Source: Lineus longissimus (taxonomy: Eukaryota > Nemertea > Pilidiophora > Heteronemertea > Lineidae). From it: DNA of 64,000 bases. Both the position numbers and the translations under genes were made by a program. Each line of letters starts with the position of its first letter. Position 1 is the first letter of the stretch. The stretch spans positions 2,852,001-2,916,000 of the forward strand of contig NC_088317.1 of the NCBI RefSeq assembly GCF_910592395.1. The letters run 5' to 3'. The notes beneath the pieces were generated by a model. The model ran no database searches, was not told the DNA's origin, and saw only the letters and a program-made list of their open reading frames with translations. Of the stretch, positions 53,413-63,334 are shown in pieces.

Positions 53413-56400
53413 ATGAGGACGTTCGTTCTGACCATCCTCGTTGCGCTGACGTGTGTGATGGCTCGGCGAGGGGATTCAGGTAGGCTAACCAAAGGTTTTT
53501 GTGAACAAAGTTGGATCTGAATGATGCAATTGCAAGCAAGGAAAAAACGTTTTAATACTGTAGGCTACCTCCGTGGTTGTACCCAAAAAATCAGTCAGTC
53601 AATCAGTCACTTCATACGGAATACATGTATTATATATAGACCAACGGTAATCAACAGAGCTCTCCCAGAAACCCGCAGAACACCGCGCTGGCAGTGCAGG
53701 CTACAGCGTCACAGACTCCGTCCCAATCACTGTCACAATCAGCATGGCAAACGACTGCCAACTCCGTGACGCATAATGTAAAATGCTTTCTTAGTTTCAG
53801 CCGTTTCAGAGACTCGTGTGAATAAAGAATGCAAAGACTCGCCCAGTGGCATAGAATACAGAGGCACTTTGAGTAAAACCCGAGGAGGGTTTACATGCCA
53901 GGCATGGGCATCCAACTCCCCGCACACGCATGAGCTCATTCCAGACTCCGAGGACGATAGCGCGGCTTTAAATCACTGCAGGAATCCTGATGGTGGCAAA
54001 GAACCGTGGTGTTTCACTGCAGATCCAAAGAAAACATATGATTACTGTGATGTTCCTTTTTGTGACCCTGAAGAAAAAGTGTCACTTACTGCATCTCTTA
54101 CGGGTGATATGATAAAGATTCCCAGTATTGATGACAAAAAGGTGCCATTTGATATAGATGAACAAAAGTTTCCAGATTTGGCCGATGTTGATGAAAATAT
54201 ACGGACTGAGAAGAACGACGTTCCGTCTGTTAGTGCTGATGAAAAAAAGGTTCCATTTGAAGGTGAAGACAAAACGGTTCCCAATTGGCCAAATGTTGAT
54301 GAAAAAATGGTTCCAACGCGTACTGAGGACAAAGAAGTTCCGTCTGGTACTGGTGACAAAAAGGTTCCGTCTCATACTGGTGCTCCTGAAGACAAAAATG
54401 CTCCATCTGGTAAGTTGGGGGTTCATTCTCCTTGGCTCCTTGGAGAACGAAAGGACCGACCCCAGTGTTCATTCTATCGAATGAAAACAAGAAGAAGCTG
54501 TTAAATATACGGCAGCCTCCGTTATAGGCATTCTGAACTTTAGTGGGAGGCCTATTCGATGGAGTTCTCACTTTTGAAACGCGCGGTCACATTGAGGGTT
54601 CGAGATGCCGATGAGGGGCCTACACTCCAGGCGTAGTGGGTCGGCCTCGTTCATCACCCATGATATTGATAAGAATACTGTGGGGTGACGAATGGACTGC
54701 AGTCTGAGTGTTTTGGGAGATGCCGCGCTAGACGGACCTACAGGATGCGTACCTCTTTTATGAGAAGGACCTTTCGTTCGTTCACTCATTTGAACGTAGT
54801 TCCGTTGTCGCAGCTATGATTTTTTATGTTGATCTGACTACCTTTACTTCACTGTCTTCTTCTGCATTCAGGTATAAAGGGAACTACCATCATTCCAGAT
54901 AAAATCTCAACGAAAGCCAGCGTAAAAAAGAAAGTTTCAACGGCAGTTAAGGGTTTTAAGATAGGTTCAAATCGAGGAAGACTTTCTTATAAAGGCACAG
55001 GACACGAAGGCAGCTATAAACCTTCCAAAATCTCGAAGGAGAAAGTCCACACGAAGAAGAAAGATGGCGTTAAAAAACCAAGTGTCGATGTTGGGGGTAT
55101 GTATAGGCCATGCCGACTTACCGGCAGTGAATGTCAATGACGGTAGATCGGCATGGTATGTGGCAGTGGCATGAATACCTTGCACATCATTGACGTAGCT
55201 GGTAGCGGGCATTCGTCATGTTGCCATGGCTTCGTCGTTGGTCACAGCGACTAAAATCGCTCGTTTGAGGGGCGTTGATGGCAATGACGCTCATGGGTCA
55301 TTTAAAACCTATCTCATGTCCTACTTGACCCTCAGATAAAAAATGTATCGATTTGGCTAATTGTTCCAATATGGCTTTATCCACTGGCGGTTCGACGGAA
55401 ACATTGTTGGTTTCTGGCGGCATGTATGTACTTGAATTAAGTTCAATATATACTGGACCATCTTTTAAGGCGAAAAACCACCCTTGATGGAAAGTGATGT
55501 CACAAAGGACGACAAAGGCGATGATTACAAGGATACCACAGAAAATTTTAGGGGTATGCATGATTTCCCAATTAAAGAGATCAACAATCGTTATTTTTAT
55601 ATTTTGTTGTCAGGCTACAACGACTTTTTAATGGTGATTCTTCGAAGCTGAGAAAAAGTAAAAATACACAATATCTTTAGTGAGACCATCATGTTTATTC
55701 CTTTATGATGGCACAGACTTGCCAACGACAAATGAACGAGTACACTTTCGAATACCGAGTACTTTTTTTGACCCACATTTATGAAGATAATACTCCTTGA
55801 CTGCTGGCGGATTTTTCAAAAGAAGAAAATGCATTAGGGTATGGCTTTGCATGATTCTGGATCTCTAGAATACTCAAAAACATAATGACATGTAAAGATG
55901 TGACGTGATAAAAACTGTAACTGTAAAATAAAAATTTCCCACACCAGTGATTCCGGAATCAAAGCAAGGTGATTGCAAGTCAACACGAAAAGGTACAGAA
56001 TACAGTGGAACATTGAACAAGACAAGAAGAAACTACACATGCCAGATGTGGGCGTCCAATTCCCCACACGAGGTGAAATCCAGTCCGAAAAACAAAACAG
56101 CTGCTTCCAACTACTGTCGGAATCCGTCCTCAAGGAAAGGGCCATGGTGCTACACCACAGATCCAAAGAAAAAAAAAGATTTGTGTGATATCCCTCTGTG
56201 TGTCGGCGCGAGGTCGGGTAAGTTACGCTCAATCTCCATGCAACACCAGGCACTCTCCAGACAGATATTTTTCGGCCAGGAGCCAGCCAACTTGTCGCTA
56301 GACGCCGTTTCGTACACGATTCTTTCGGCCGGTTTTCCTGTCCTTTTGAGTACGTTAGCGACGTGCAGCTCTTACAGTTGCGCCTCGACAAAGTAATGTT

Positions 56401-57021
56401 GACGAAATTATTGACCAGTGTGAAATTTATATGTAACATATAGTCCAGGGCTCGGTTGTTCAAAACAAGTTTTGTCACTAACGCTGGCGTTAACTTAACT
56501 TGACGTTAACTCTAAGGGCTAAAGTGGAGATAACGCTATGTTAAGTTAACACCAACGTTTATAGTGACAAAATTTGCTTTGAACAACCAGGCCCTGCTCT
56601 GTTGATTTCTCAGGGAACGGTAGAGGGAGGATCGACAAGCCTAATCCCCCGGACTATTCCCTCTACCATGTACAGCCGAGCGGAGTCCGAGCGTATTTAT
56701 GGTTCTCGTTCATTTATTTTGTTCACAGGTAGAACGAGAGGTTACAAACTCAAGAATCAAATATGCGGCAAAAGAAGCTACGCACGAGGCACAAATGTGT
56801 CATTCAGAGACTGCAAAAAGGAATGCGACAATGATAATAATTGCAAGTCCTTCTGCTATACCACTCCCTTCGCGTCGAAACCTCCGAAATCTGAGTGTCA
56901 ACTCTTCGAGACGTCTTGCGAAGGTTTTCTGGCGGCACCACGCTGGCCAAAGTCAATGGGAATGGAAGATATGCTCATTCCTCATCACTACATCAAGAAA
57001 ACCAAGAAAACCAAGAACTAA
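53413..57021 (+). CDS. Secreted double-kringle protein with Lys-Val-Pro-rich linker and PAN-like C-terminal domain, 487 residues
   Basis: Five exons join in phase, all introns phase 1: 53413-53479, 53801-54409, 54872-55096, 55948-56217 and 56729-57021. The first exon codes a signal peptide (MRTFVLTILVALTCVMA). Kringle 1 spans Cys33-Cys110 with six cysteines and the marks FTCQAW, HCRNPDG and PWCFT. A linker (about 111-225) repeats a short motif of the D-K-x-V-P type. Residues 226-300 are strongly basic (many Lys). Kringle 2 spans Cys310-Cys385 (YTCQMW, YCRNP, PWCYT) but lacks the acidic pair where kringle 1 has NPDG. Residues 391-487 carry a Cys-rich PAN/apple-like domain (FRDCKKECDNDNNCKSFCY ... 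CQLFETSC) and end in a Lys-rich tail. No protease domain is present. Kringles and PAN domains bind proteins or glycans, so an extracellular adhesion, matrix or clot role is plausible but inferred. Confidence 0.85.
56446..56596. mobile_element. 151-bp MITE with long terminal inverted repeats
   Basis: The left end CAGGGCTCGGTTGTTCAAAA is matched by the complement of the right end, CAGGGCCTGGTTGTTCAAAG. Complementarity runs some 65 bases inward (TTTTGTCACT, GTTAACTTAAC blocks). It could fold almost completely into one hairpin. It has no coding capacity. It lies in the last intron of the kringle gene, between the exons ending at 56217 and starting at 56729. A target-site duplication is not clear. 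Confidence 0.85.
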
Positions 57022-57100
57022 ACTACTATCTTGTAAATCACAAAATAAGTCAGTGAATAACATTATATATATATATAGTCGCACGACCTTGTGGTACTTT

Positions 57101-57129
57101 GTGTGTGTGTGGGGGGGGGGGGGGGGGGG
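57101..57129. repeat. GT run followed by 19-base poly-G in the kringle gene 3' UTR
   Basis: GTGTGTGTGT then an unbroken run of 19 G (57111-57129), before the poly(A) signal. If transcribed it would be able to form a G-quadruplex. The exact length may be a sequencing artefact. Confidence 0.85.
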
Positions 57130-57316
57130 TGGCACATGGTTCTCCACATTCATCATTATGCCATGTCATTATATTGAAGCATGTCACAATGACCTCAAAG
57201 CGAAAGACGGATACTTGGTCGCCGCGCACTGAAAATTTTGAAAGGGAGCTGCGGAAGTTTTAAATTGTAGATATCTCGACCATCAATTTGTCTTCTTTGT
57301 TTATGCATTCCAGCTG

Positions 57317-57322
57317 AATAAA
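57317..57322 (+). terminator. Poly(A) signal of the kringle gene
   Basis: AATAAA about 295 bases after the stop codon, in CTGAATAAAAATG. It is the first good hexamer downstream. Confidence 0.65.
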
Positions 57323-57383
57323 AATGTATATCGTCGGCTCTTCTTTGTCATACCTTCCCTACTTACTAATTACTCACAAAGTC

Positions 57384-58060
57384 ACATCGTTCCACAGGGC
57401 ATGTAGTCAAATAAACTATAGGGTAGGACCAAGTGAAAATCATGCCAGACAGGGACTGGGAGTCACAAACACAATACGGCGAAGACAAAGTCACAATCAT
57501 ATCACAGGAAAGGTAGTCAATTAAACTTTTGCGGTAGGATAAGGTCACAACCACTCCACAGGGACAGGCAGTCACAAACACAATTGGGCGAGGACAAAGT
57601 CACAGTCATTCCACAGAGACATGTCGCCAAATAAACTATAGGGCTAGGACCAAGTGAAAATCATGCCAGACAGGGACTGGCAGTCATAAACACAATAGGG
57701 CGACGACAATCACATCACAGGAAAGGTAGTCAATTAATCTTTTGCGGTAGGATAAGGTCACAACCACTCCACAGGGACAGGCATTGGGCGAGGACAAAGT
57801 CACAATCATTCCACAGAGACACGTCGCCAAATAAACTATAGGGCTAGGACCAAGTGAAAATCATGCCAGACAGGGACTGGCAGTCATAAACACAATCGGG
57901 CGACGACAATCACATCACAGGAAAGGTAGTCAATTAATCTTTTGCGGTAGGATAAGGTCACATGCCACTCCACAGGGACAGGCAGTCCCTCAAATAGGCT
58001 ATAGGGCCAGGACAAAGTCACAATCATTCCACAGGTAATCAAAACTATAGGGCATGGACA
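57384..58060. repeat. Tandem repeat, unit about 200-220 bp, three copies plus partial
   Basis: The word AAGTGAAAATCATGCCAGAC starts at 57431, 57652 and 57852, so the steps are 221 and 200 bases. Each unit is itself made of about 50-60 base sub-repeats containing variants of GGACAAAGTCACAATCATTC and CCACAGGGACAGGCAGTCAC, giving a higher-order structure. It lies between the kringle gene and the convergent four-TM gene. No coding frame is conserved across units. Confidence 0.85.
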
Positions 58061-58136
58061 ACAACTCAACCACATGAATATTAGGATCATTGGTTTACCA
58101 TTCCAATCAATATGTATAAAACGGCAATAACACACT

Positions 58137-59518
58137 TTTATTTATTAACATGATGTTTATTATTAACTAATCTTGTTCCAACTTCTGGCAATCCGGAGAA
58201 CCACACTCATTCTAGTACAGATTCTCTAATCTAGACTTGTTGCTAGTTACAGTAATCAACTACACAATGCAAGAGACAAAATATTCAAGAGCAGTCCACA
58301 TCAAGTAACAGGTTTCTTACACATGGGAAGACATCTTCAATACACTTAGAAAAAGTTATCAACCATACATTGCTACATCCTGAGAAAATCAGGGCTAAAG
58401 TTTTCTTGCTAGGGACATTAATACTGAAAAAATGTCAGGAGCCGTCAACTCCAAATTAATTGCCTGAACAGTTCCAATATGCCCTATGGTTGATACCGGT
58501 TCTATGGCTCTGCTCATATGATAACATCTAAATATAAATGTACATAGAACAGGAATATAGTAGCTTCAGTGAGCGCTTAAACATCAAGATATAATCATGT
58601 AGTATAAGATAAAAGTTGATACAGGGACAAGTCCATCTGCAGACAATTCTGTTGGCAGGATGTTCACCCCAGTTGATCCATTTTGGTTGAGAATTGACTG
58701 TGAACCCCTCAGGCCTATACATGTGTAAATATATTCTAGAAATCTCAGCACCTACATATGAATTATTTACACCAACATTATTTGTTTGTGGTGAAAGACG
58801 AGTGAAAATTACATCAAACTGCCTTCCACATCACACAGCTCTAAATATCACAACCACACTAGAACAGAACCAGGAGGTCAGGAAAAAGATTTAAGCCATA
58901 AACAGCATAAGTATTGAATACAAGCACATTGTTTGGGTTGACAGCAATAAACTGCATGAAAAGTAAAACCTCTTTAGTTTACATGTGTATTTGATATTGC
59001 CAAGCTCAAAGCAGATGATGACTTGCATAGAGATTGCACTTTAATGTACATGAAAACAGACATTAATATAAAAAAGACATTTATATTATACAGTACCGGG
59101 TAAATCGAAAATGTTATAGTGTGTATTGAAGCTTTTAATGTCATGGACTTTTTTGAGATTCAATGAACTCCCTGTTTCAAATAACTAAAATGAATCCAAT
59201 TTTCCCCTGAAACGTTTCAGAAATTTTGACTACTGTATTATAGTACACTGAACTGCATCATGGTGATACCTCTATTAAGGCCTCGTATTATCAATTTTCT
59301 TGAAATTCACATCAATAATTAAACAGAAATATACATCATTAAAACTGTAGCAGAGTTAACATGCAAGCAAAGTTGCTGAAACTTGGCAGTATATCAGTCT
59401 ATACAATGACATTAATTTCAGTTCATACATGTATTTACACAATTGAAAACACTTTGAAATTCAAGGTTCAATTTTCTAATTTTCAAACCAACAGCGTAGG
59501 CCTTTAATGCTCCACATT
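58137..59518 (-). other. Probable long 3' UTR of the four-transmembrane gene
   Basis: The stretch is AT-rich, without repeats or splice-flanked exons, and follows the minus-strand stop at 59519. Reverse-strand AATAAA hexamers sit at 58137-58146 (two overlapping), which would end a 1.4-kb 3' UTR. Another AATAAA overlaps the stop codon itself (59518-59523) and is probably too early to be the main site. Confidence 0.4.
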
Positions 59519-60472
59519 TTATTGTTTAGGTGGAACCCTAGCTACTTCATCATAAGATGGCGGCGCTGAAGGCTGTGCTTGCTGAACAGCAAACTCAGGG
59601 TTTACAGCGGGAGGGGCAGGTTGCATGCCATACTGCTGCCCCTGCATACCTTGACCATATGGTTGCTGTTGGCCCTGTGGACCTACACCATACGGTTGCT
59701 GTTGCGGAGGGTACGCTATAGGCTGCTGTGGAAGATAGGGTACCTGGCCATGGGGAACAACCACTTGCGGTGTTTGCTGATAGACAACAACCTGCTGCTG
59801 CTGTTTTCTTCCACCACAACAAGTTCCCTTGCAGCAAAATACACTTTGTATAAGTGCCACAAAGAACCCAGCGACTCCGACAAAGATGTTAATCGCATTC
59901 ATGGCGATTCTTGCATTCAACTGTGCCTGACTATCTGGGCGATCAAAGTAAAGACACATTGACCATGGATCATACCTCCAATCTGAGGGGTCCTTGTGGC
60001 ATTCGTCGTTGAACATATTGTCCTGGCCCAGGCCACCAGCTCCACAAGAGAACACAACTATTGAAGCAATGATAGCAAAGATTGACATAACCATGCACCC
60101 AACGATTGGGCACGTGTTCTTCGTCTTAGCAGAATGAACTCCCAAACCTCCGGCAATCAGGAAAAATGGAGCAGTCCACAGTCCAAAACCCAGCTTATAT
60201 GGGGCAGCACGAATCAATATCATGACTATTGCAACAACTACTAAGATGCATCCAATGAGAATCTGCAGGATACCACAACGTCGTTGCGAGTCATGATCAA
60301 ACCCAGGCCTATTGGCTCCAACAACTTGACCTTGAGGTGGTTGTGCTACTGGGGCTGGTTGCTGCTGGACTGGTACCTGTGGGTACCCATAAGGCTGCTG
60401 TGTCTGTTGGTAGCCAGGCTGGGGTTGAGCTACCCACTGCTGATGTGGATAGGGTGAACTTTGCTGATGCAT
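59519..60472 (-). CDS. Four-transmembrane protein with Pro/Gln-rich cytoplasmic tails and a PPSY motif, 317 residues
   Basis: The single coding exon is preceded by an acceptor (TTTTATAG) with 8 bases of 5' UTR. The N-terminal 60 residues are rich in Gln, Pro and Tyr. Four hydrophobic segments follow at about 66-87, 95-114, 123-144 and 189-212. A large loop (145-188) between TM3 and TM4 holds two cysteines (ECHKDP, SMCLYF). A Cys cluster (FCCKGTCCGG) directly after TM4 suits palmitoylation. The 100-residue C-tail is again Pro/Gln/Gly-rich and ends with APPSYDEVARVPPKQ, whose PPSY (304-307) fits a WW-domain or Nedd4-type ligase ligand. The topology resembles MS4A/CD20-like or related tetraspan families, and I cannot choose among them. 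Likely at the plasma membrane or endosome with both tails cytosolic, by inference. Confidence 0.8.
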   Translation of the reverse strand: MHQQSSPYPHQQWVAQPQPGYQQTQQPYGYPQVPVQQQPAPVAQPPQGQVVGANRPGFDHDSQRRCGILQILIGCILVVVAIVMILIRAAPYKLGFGLWTAPFFLIAGGLGVHSAKTKNTCPIVGCMVMSIFAIIASIVVFSCGAGGLGQDNMFNDECHKDPSDWRYDPWSMCLYFDRPDSQAQLNARIAMNAINIFVGVAGFFVALIQSVFCCKGTCCGGRKQQQQVVVYQQTPQVVVPHGQVPYLPQQPIAYPPQQQPYGVGPQGQQQPYGQGMQGQQYGMQPAPPAVNPEFAVQQAQPSAPPSYDEVARVPPKQ

Positions 60473-61555
60473 ATTGTGGTCTATAAAACAGAAATCTGAA
60501 ATTTGAAATGAAATGGTAAATGTGCCATTGTGTTCATCTGGGGCAGTTTTGAGAAAGAGTGGCTGAATATATTACTGAAGACAGGCAGGTCAACGCTCAT
60601 ACATATTTTCTCCTGGGCAATTGCTGGAACATTTTTACTACGCTACTAGCACTGCCCCCTGTCTCTGAGCTCTCTCGACTCTCCTCATCTCATGCCCTGG
60701 GAATGTCTGGCCGTCAAACAGTCTTCCTGCCATCCTGGTTAGGGGTAATTGAATAACCAAAATTTGGTGCTTGGGAAAATGGGTACCCGATAACCCAGTT
60801 AACACAATTTTTGGTGCACCACACCCTCACCCTGTACAAAAAAATGTAATAATAGAAACAGGCAAGTCACAACAGGTTTCAACGAGCAAGATCAGGGTAA
60901 TCTAATGGCATTTGGTGACATAAAATAATTTAGAGTTAGGCATACTATATTGATGTATAAAGGACGATATGGTTTTAAGGACAATTACCTGTTATTACCA
61001 GAAAATAAGGTGTGGAATTTGGAGTTTTTACAGCTTTCACATTTCCTGATCTTGTGATACACACTAGTACACAAGTACCAAAATAAATTCGATCGACTCT
61101 ACTCGAGTTACGAACGACTAGATTTTCTGTGAATTCATTGGCTGTTTGGAGATCGTGTCACATGGAACGAGTAAACTTGTTATCCAGGTCACTGTACTGT
61201 GACTCGCTTGTTGCGGAAATCCCAAAATTTTGGTGGCCTATAAAATTATAAAATATATCCGATTTCCTCAATTTAGTGCTGCTCTAATGACTCGATAAGG
61301 TTTCCATGTTTCATATTTAGTTGTCTGTGCAAAAAGGTTGGTATTGTTGGGTTATAATACGGTGAAAACGACTGATAAAATTGGGGGCCGCTCACTGGGC
61401 GACGCGACCAAGTCCAGACAGGCAGGAAGTGTATGCACAGCAGCTGGTGTACACGTTTACACACTGAACACTCGGTCCATAAAATCAAATCCGTAGTATT
61501 TCTTTTTGTTTTTTTGCAGATTCCATTTCTCAAAAGAGGTCTCAAAGATTTCAAC
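60473..61555. promoter_or_regulatory. Shared upstream region of the divergent four-TM and zinc-finger genes
   Basis: The two genes diverge with about 1.1 kb between coding starts. Both coding exons open just after strong acceptors (60481-60484 on the minus strand, 61517-61519 on the plus strand), so each has at least one upstream untranslated exon here. Candidate first exons lie around 61.0-61.3 kb but I cannot fix their ends. A bidirectional promoter is likely, though inferred. Confidence 0.4.
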
Positions 61556-63334
61556 ATGACGAATGATGCACTTCATGCATGTGCATTTTGCCCAAAGGCA
61601 TTTCCAGCTAGTCGTGATCTAAGACGCCACATCTTGGTACACACTGGAGAAAGACCGTATAAATGTGACCAATGTGATCGACGGTTTGCTAGGAGAGACA
61701 ATATGAGATTACACATCAGGAATGTCCATTACGGCGAAAGGACATGGTTGAAAACGCACCGCAAGAAAAAAGTTGTTAACCTGATGCATGAAGCGAATTT
61801 ACAATCTCCCAATGATTACAATCCAAACATGCCGAAATATCAGTGCTCGCAATGTGAGAAAATGTTCTACAGTCAACGATCATTGAATATGCATATGACA
61901 ATACATAATCGGAGCACTCCGTTGATATGTGGACAGTGTAACAAGCACTTTGCTCATATTGGTACCCTGAACTTACACCTGGCGGCGCATGTACGTGAAA
62001 AAGCGCAACATTACAACTGTAAACTGTGTCCTCAACGATTCCATAAGCAAGAACACTTACAAACTCATATGTTGATTCATTCAGGGGAAGTGGTTACTTA
62101 CCCAGATGGGGAAATGGTTACTTACCCCGATAGGGAAGTGGTTGCTCACCCAGATGGGGAAATGGTTGCCCAACCAGATGAGGAAGTAGCTTCTAAGCCA
62201 GAGGGTGTAGTATATACTACACCAGTCACCCTGAAGAGACGTAGACAATCACACACTGGTGGTAAAGTATTTGAATGTGACACGTGCGAAAAGAAGTTCT
62301 CAGATCAGCGGAAACTAGCCATCCATGTTCTAATCAAGACTCACTCAGGCAAGGTACCTTATGAATGTAAGCAATGTGGTAAAAGCTTCAATAGTGTAGC
62401 TGGCCTGAAACGACATAAGACGGTTATGCACAAGAAGGAGAATAAATCTGTTTACAGCGAAAGACTGAATAGTAAGGGGAACTTAAGAGCTCATGCAAGG
62501 ACACACTCTGGGTCCTTGATGACACATATCAGTAGAATCTTGAACGCACATTCTGGTGGAGTCCTGGAAGCGCATACTGGTAGAAATACAAAGGTACGCA
62601 GTGAACGCAAGTCTAAGTCACAACGGAATGTGAAAGCTCTGACACCTGTTCAGGCTAGTTCTGGTGAGGAAATGAAAGAACTTATCAGCGGGATTCTGAA
62701 GGCAAATACGGGGAGGACATTGAAATCACATATTGTTGGAAATGCGAGGAGTAATGTTCGCAACGTAAGCGGACGTATTCCTGGGAACTTCAAGAGGGTC
62801 ACAGATACGAATGGCAACTTTAAGGCACAGGCAAATAGGAATTTAAAGTCACACTTTGCGGGGAACCTGAAAGCAAAGATTGGTCGCAGTTTGCCAAAAC
62901 CGGCTCGTGGAAACTTGAAGTCACATTTTGCGGGTAGCATGAGTGCTCCGACTCTCCCGGTACAAGTCGAGAAGCTGCAGATAAGCACCAACAGTAAAAC
63001 TCCCATCAACGGAAGCATCAAAATACAGAACAAGAAAGCGTCGGGCATGGCTGCTGAAGATAACAAATTTAAATGTAAAAAATGTACTAAATCCTTCTCT
63101 TTTGCTGGGCTGTTAAAAAGGCATGCAAAGATTCATAACCAAGAACCACTCACATTGAATGCAAGTGTGAAGAGTGAGGCTGAGTTGACTCCTGTCAAAA
63201 CTGAGGTGGTTGACGTGGTTAACAAGGGTGAGATCCAGATTGAATGTGAGCATTGTGGCAAGCATTTCTCTCTCCAGAGTTACTATGACTTACATTGTAA
63301 AATAATGCACCGTAATCTTGTTAAAACTGCATAG
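61556..63334 (+). CDS. C2H2 zinc-finger protein, nine intact fingers, 592 residues
   Basis: The coding exon follows acceptor TTTTTTTGCAG at 61519. I take ATG 61556 (MTNDALHACAFCPKAF) as start because upstream in-frame sequence is intron. Five fingers lie in residues 9-180 (CAFCPKAF, CDQCDRRF, CSQCEKMF, CGQCNKHF, CKLCPQRF), the first two joined by HTGERPYKC. Then comes an 8-residue acidic repeat, two fingers at about 240-300 (CDTCEKKF, CKQCGKSF), a basic finger-free region of about 200 residues, and two C-terminal fingers (CKKCTKSF, CEHCGKHF). The finger-free region keeps phrases like GNLRAHARTHSG and GNLKSHFAGNLKA that resemble finger second halves without the Cys pairs. It is probably a nuclear DNA-binding regulator of unknown target. 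I cannot assign an ortholog. Confidence 0.88.
   Translation: MTNDALHACAFCPKAFPASRDLRRHILVHTGERPYKCDQCDRRFARRDNMRLHIRNVHYGERTWLKTHRKKKVVNLMHEANLQSPNDYNPNMPKYQCSQCEKMFYSQRSLNMHMTIHNRSTPLICGQCNKHFAHIGTLNLHLAAHVREKAQHYNCKLCPQRFHKQEHLQTHMLIHSGEVVTYPDGEMVTYPDREVVAHPDGEMVAQPDEEVASKPEGVVYTTPVTLKRRRQSHTGGKVFECDTCEKKFSDQRKLAIHVLIKTHSGKVPYECKQCGKSFNSVAGLKRHKTVMHKKENKSVYSERLNSKGNLRAHARTHSGSLMTHISRILNAHSGGVLEAHTGRNTKVRSERKSKSQRNVKALTPVQASSGEEMKELISGILKANTGRTLKSHIVGNARSNVRNVSGRIPGNFKRVTDTNGNFKAQANRNLKSHFAGNLKAKIGRSLPKPARGNLKSHFAGSMSAPTLPVQVEKLQISTNSKTPINGSIKIQNKKASGMAAEDNKFKCKKCTKSFSFAGLLKRHAKIHNQEPLTLNASVKSEAELTPVKTEVVDVVNKGEIQIECEHCGKHFSLQSYYDLHCKIMHRNLVKTA
62088..62207 (+). repeat. In-frame 24-bp repeat inside the zinc-finger gene
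   Basis: Five diverged copies of an 8-residue unit follow each other: EVVTYPDG, EMVTYPDR, EVVAHPDG, EMVAQPDE and EVASKPEG, then a partial VVYTTP. It lies between finger 5 and finger 6 and keeps frame, so it lengthens the linker without disrupting the protein. Confidence 0.85.

Noticed and set aside
55834-56478. Minus-strand open frame of 214 codons
   Set aside because: It is the reverse-strand shadow of the kringle 2 exon and flanking introns.
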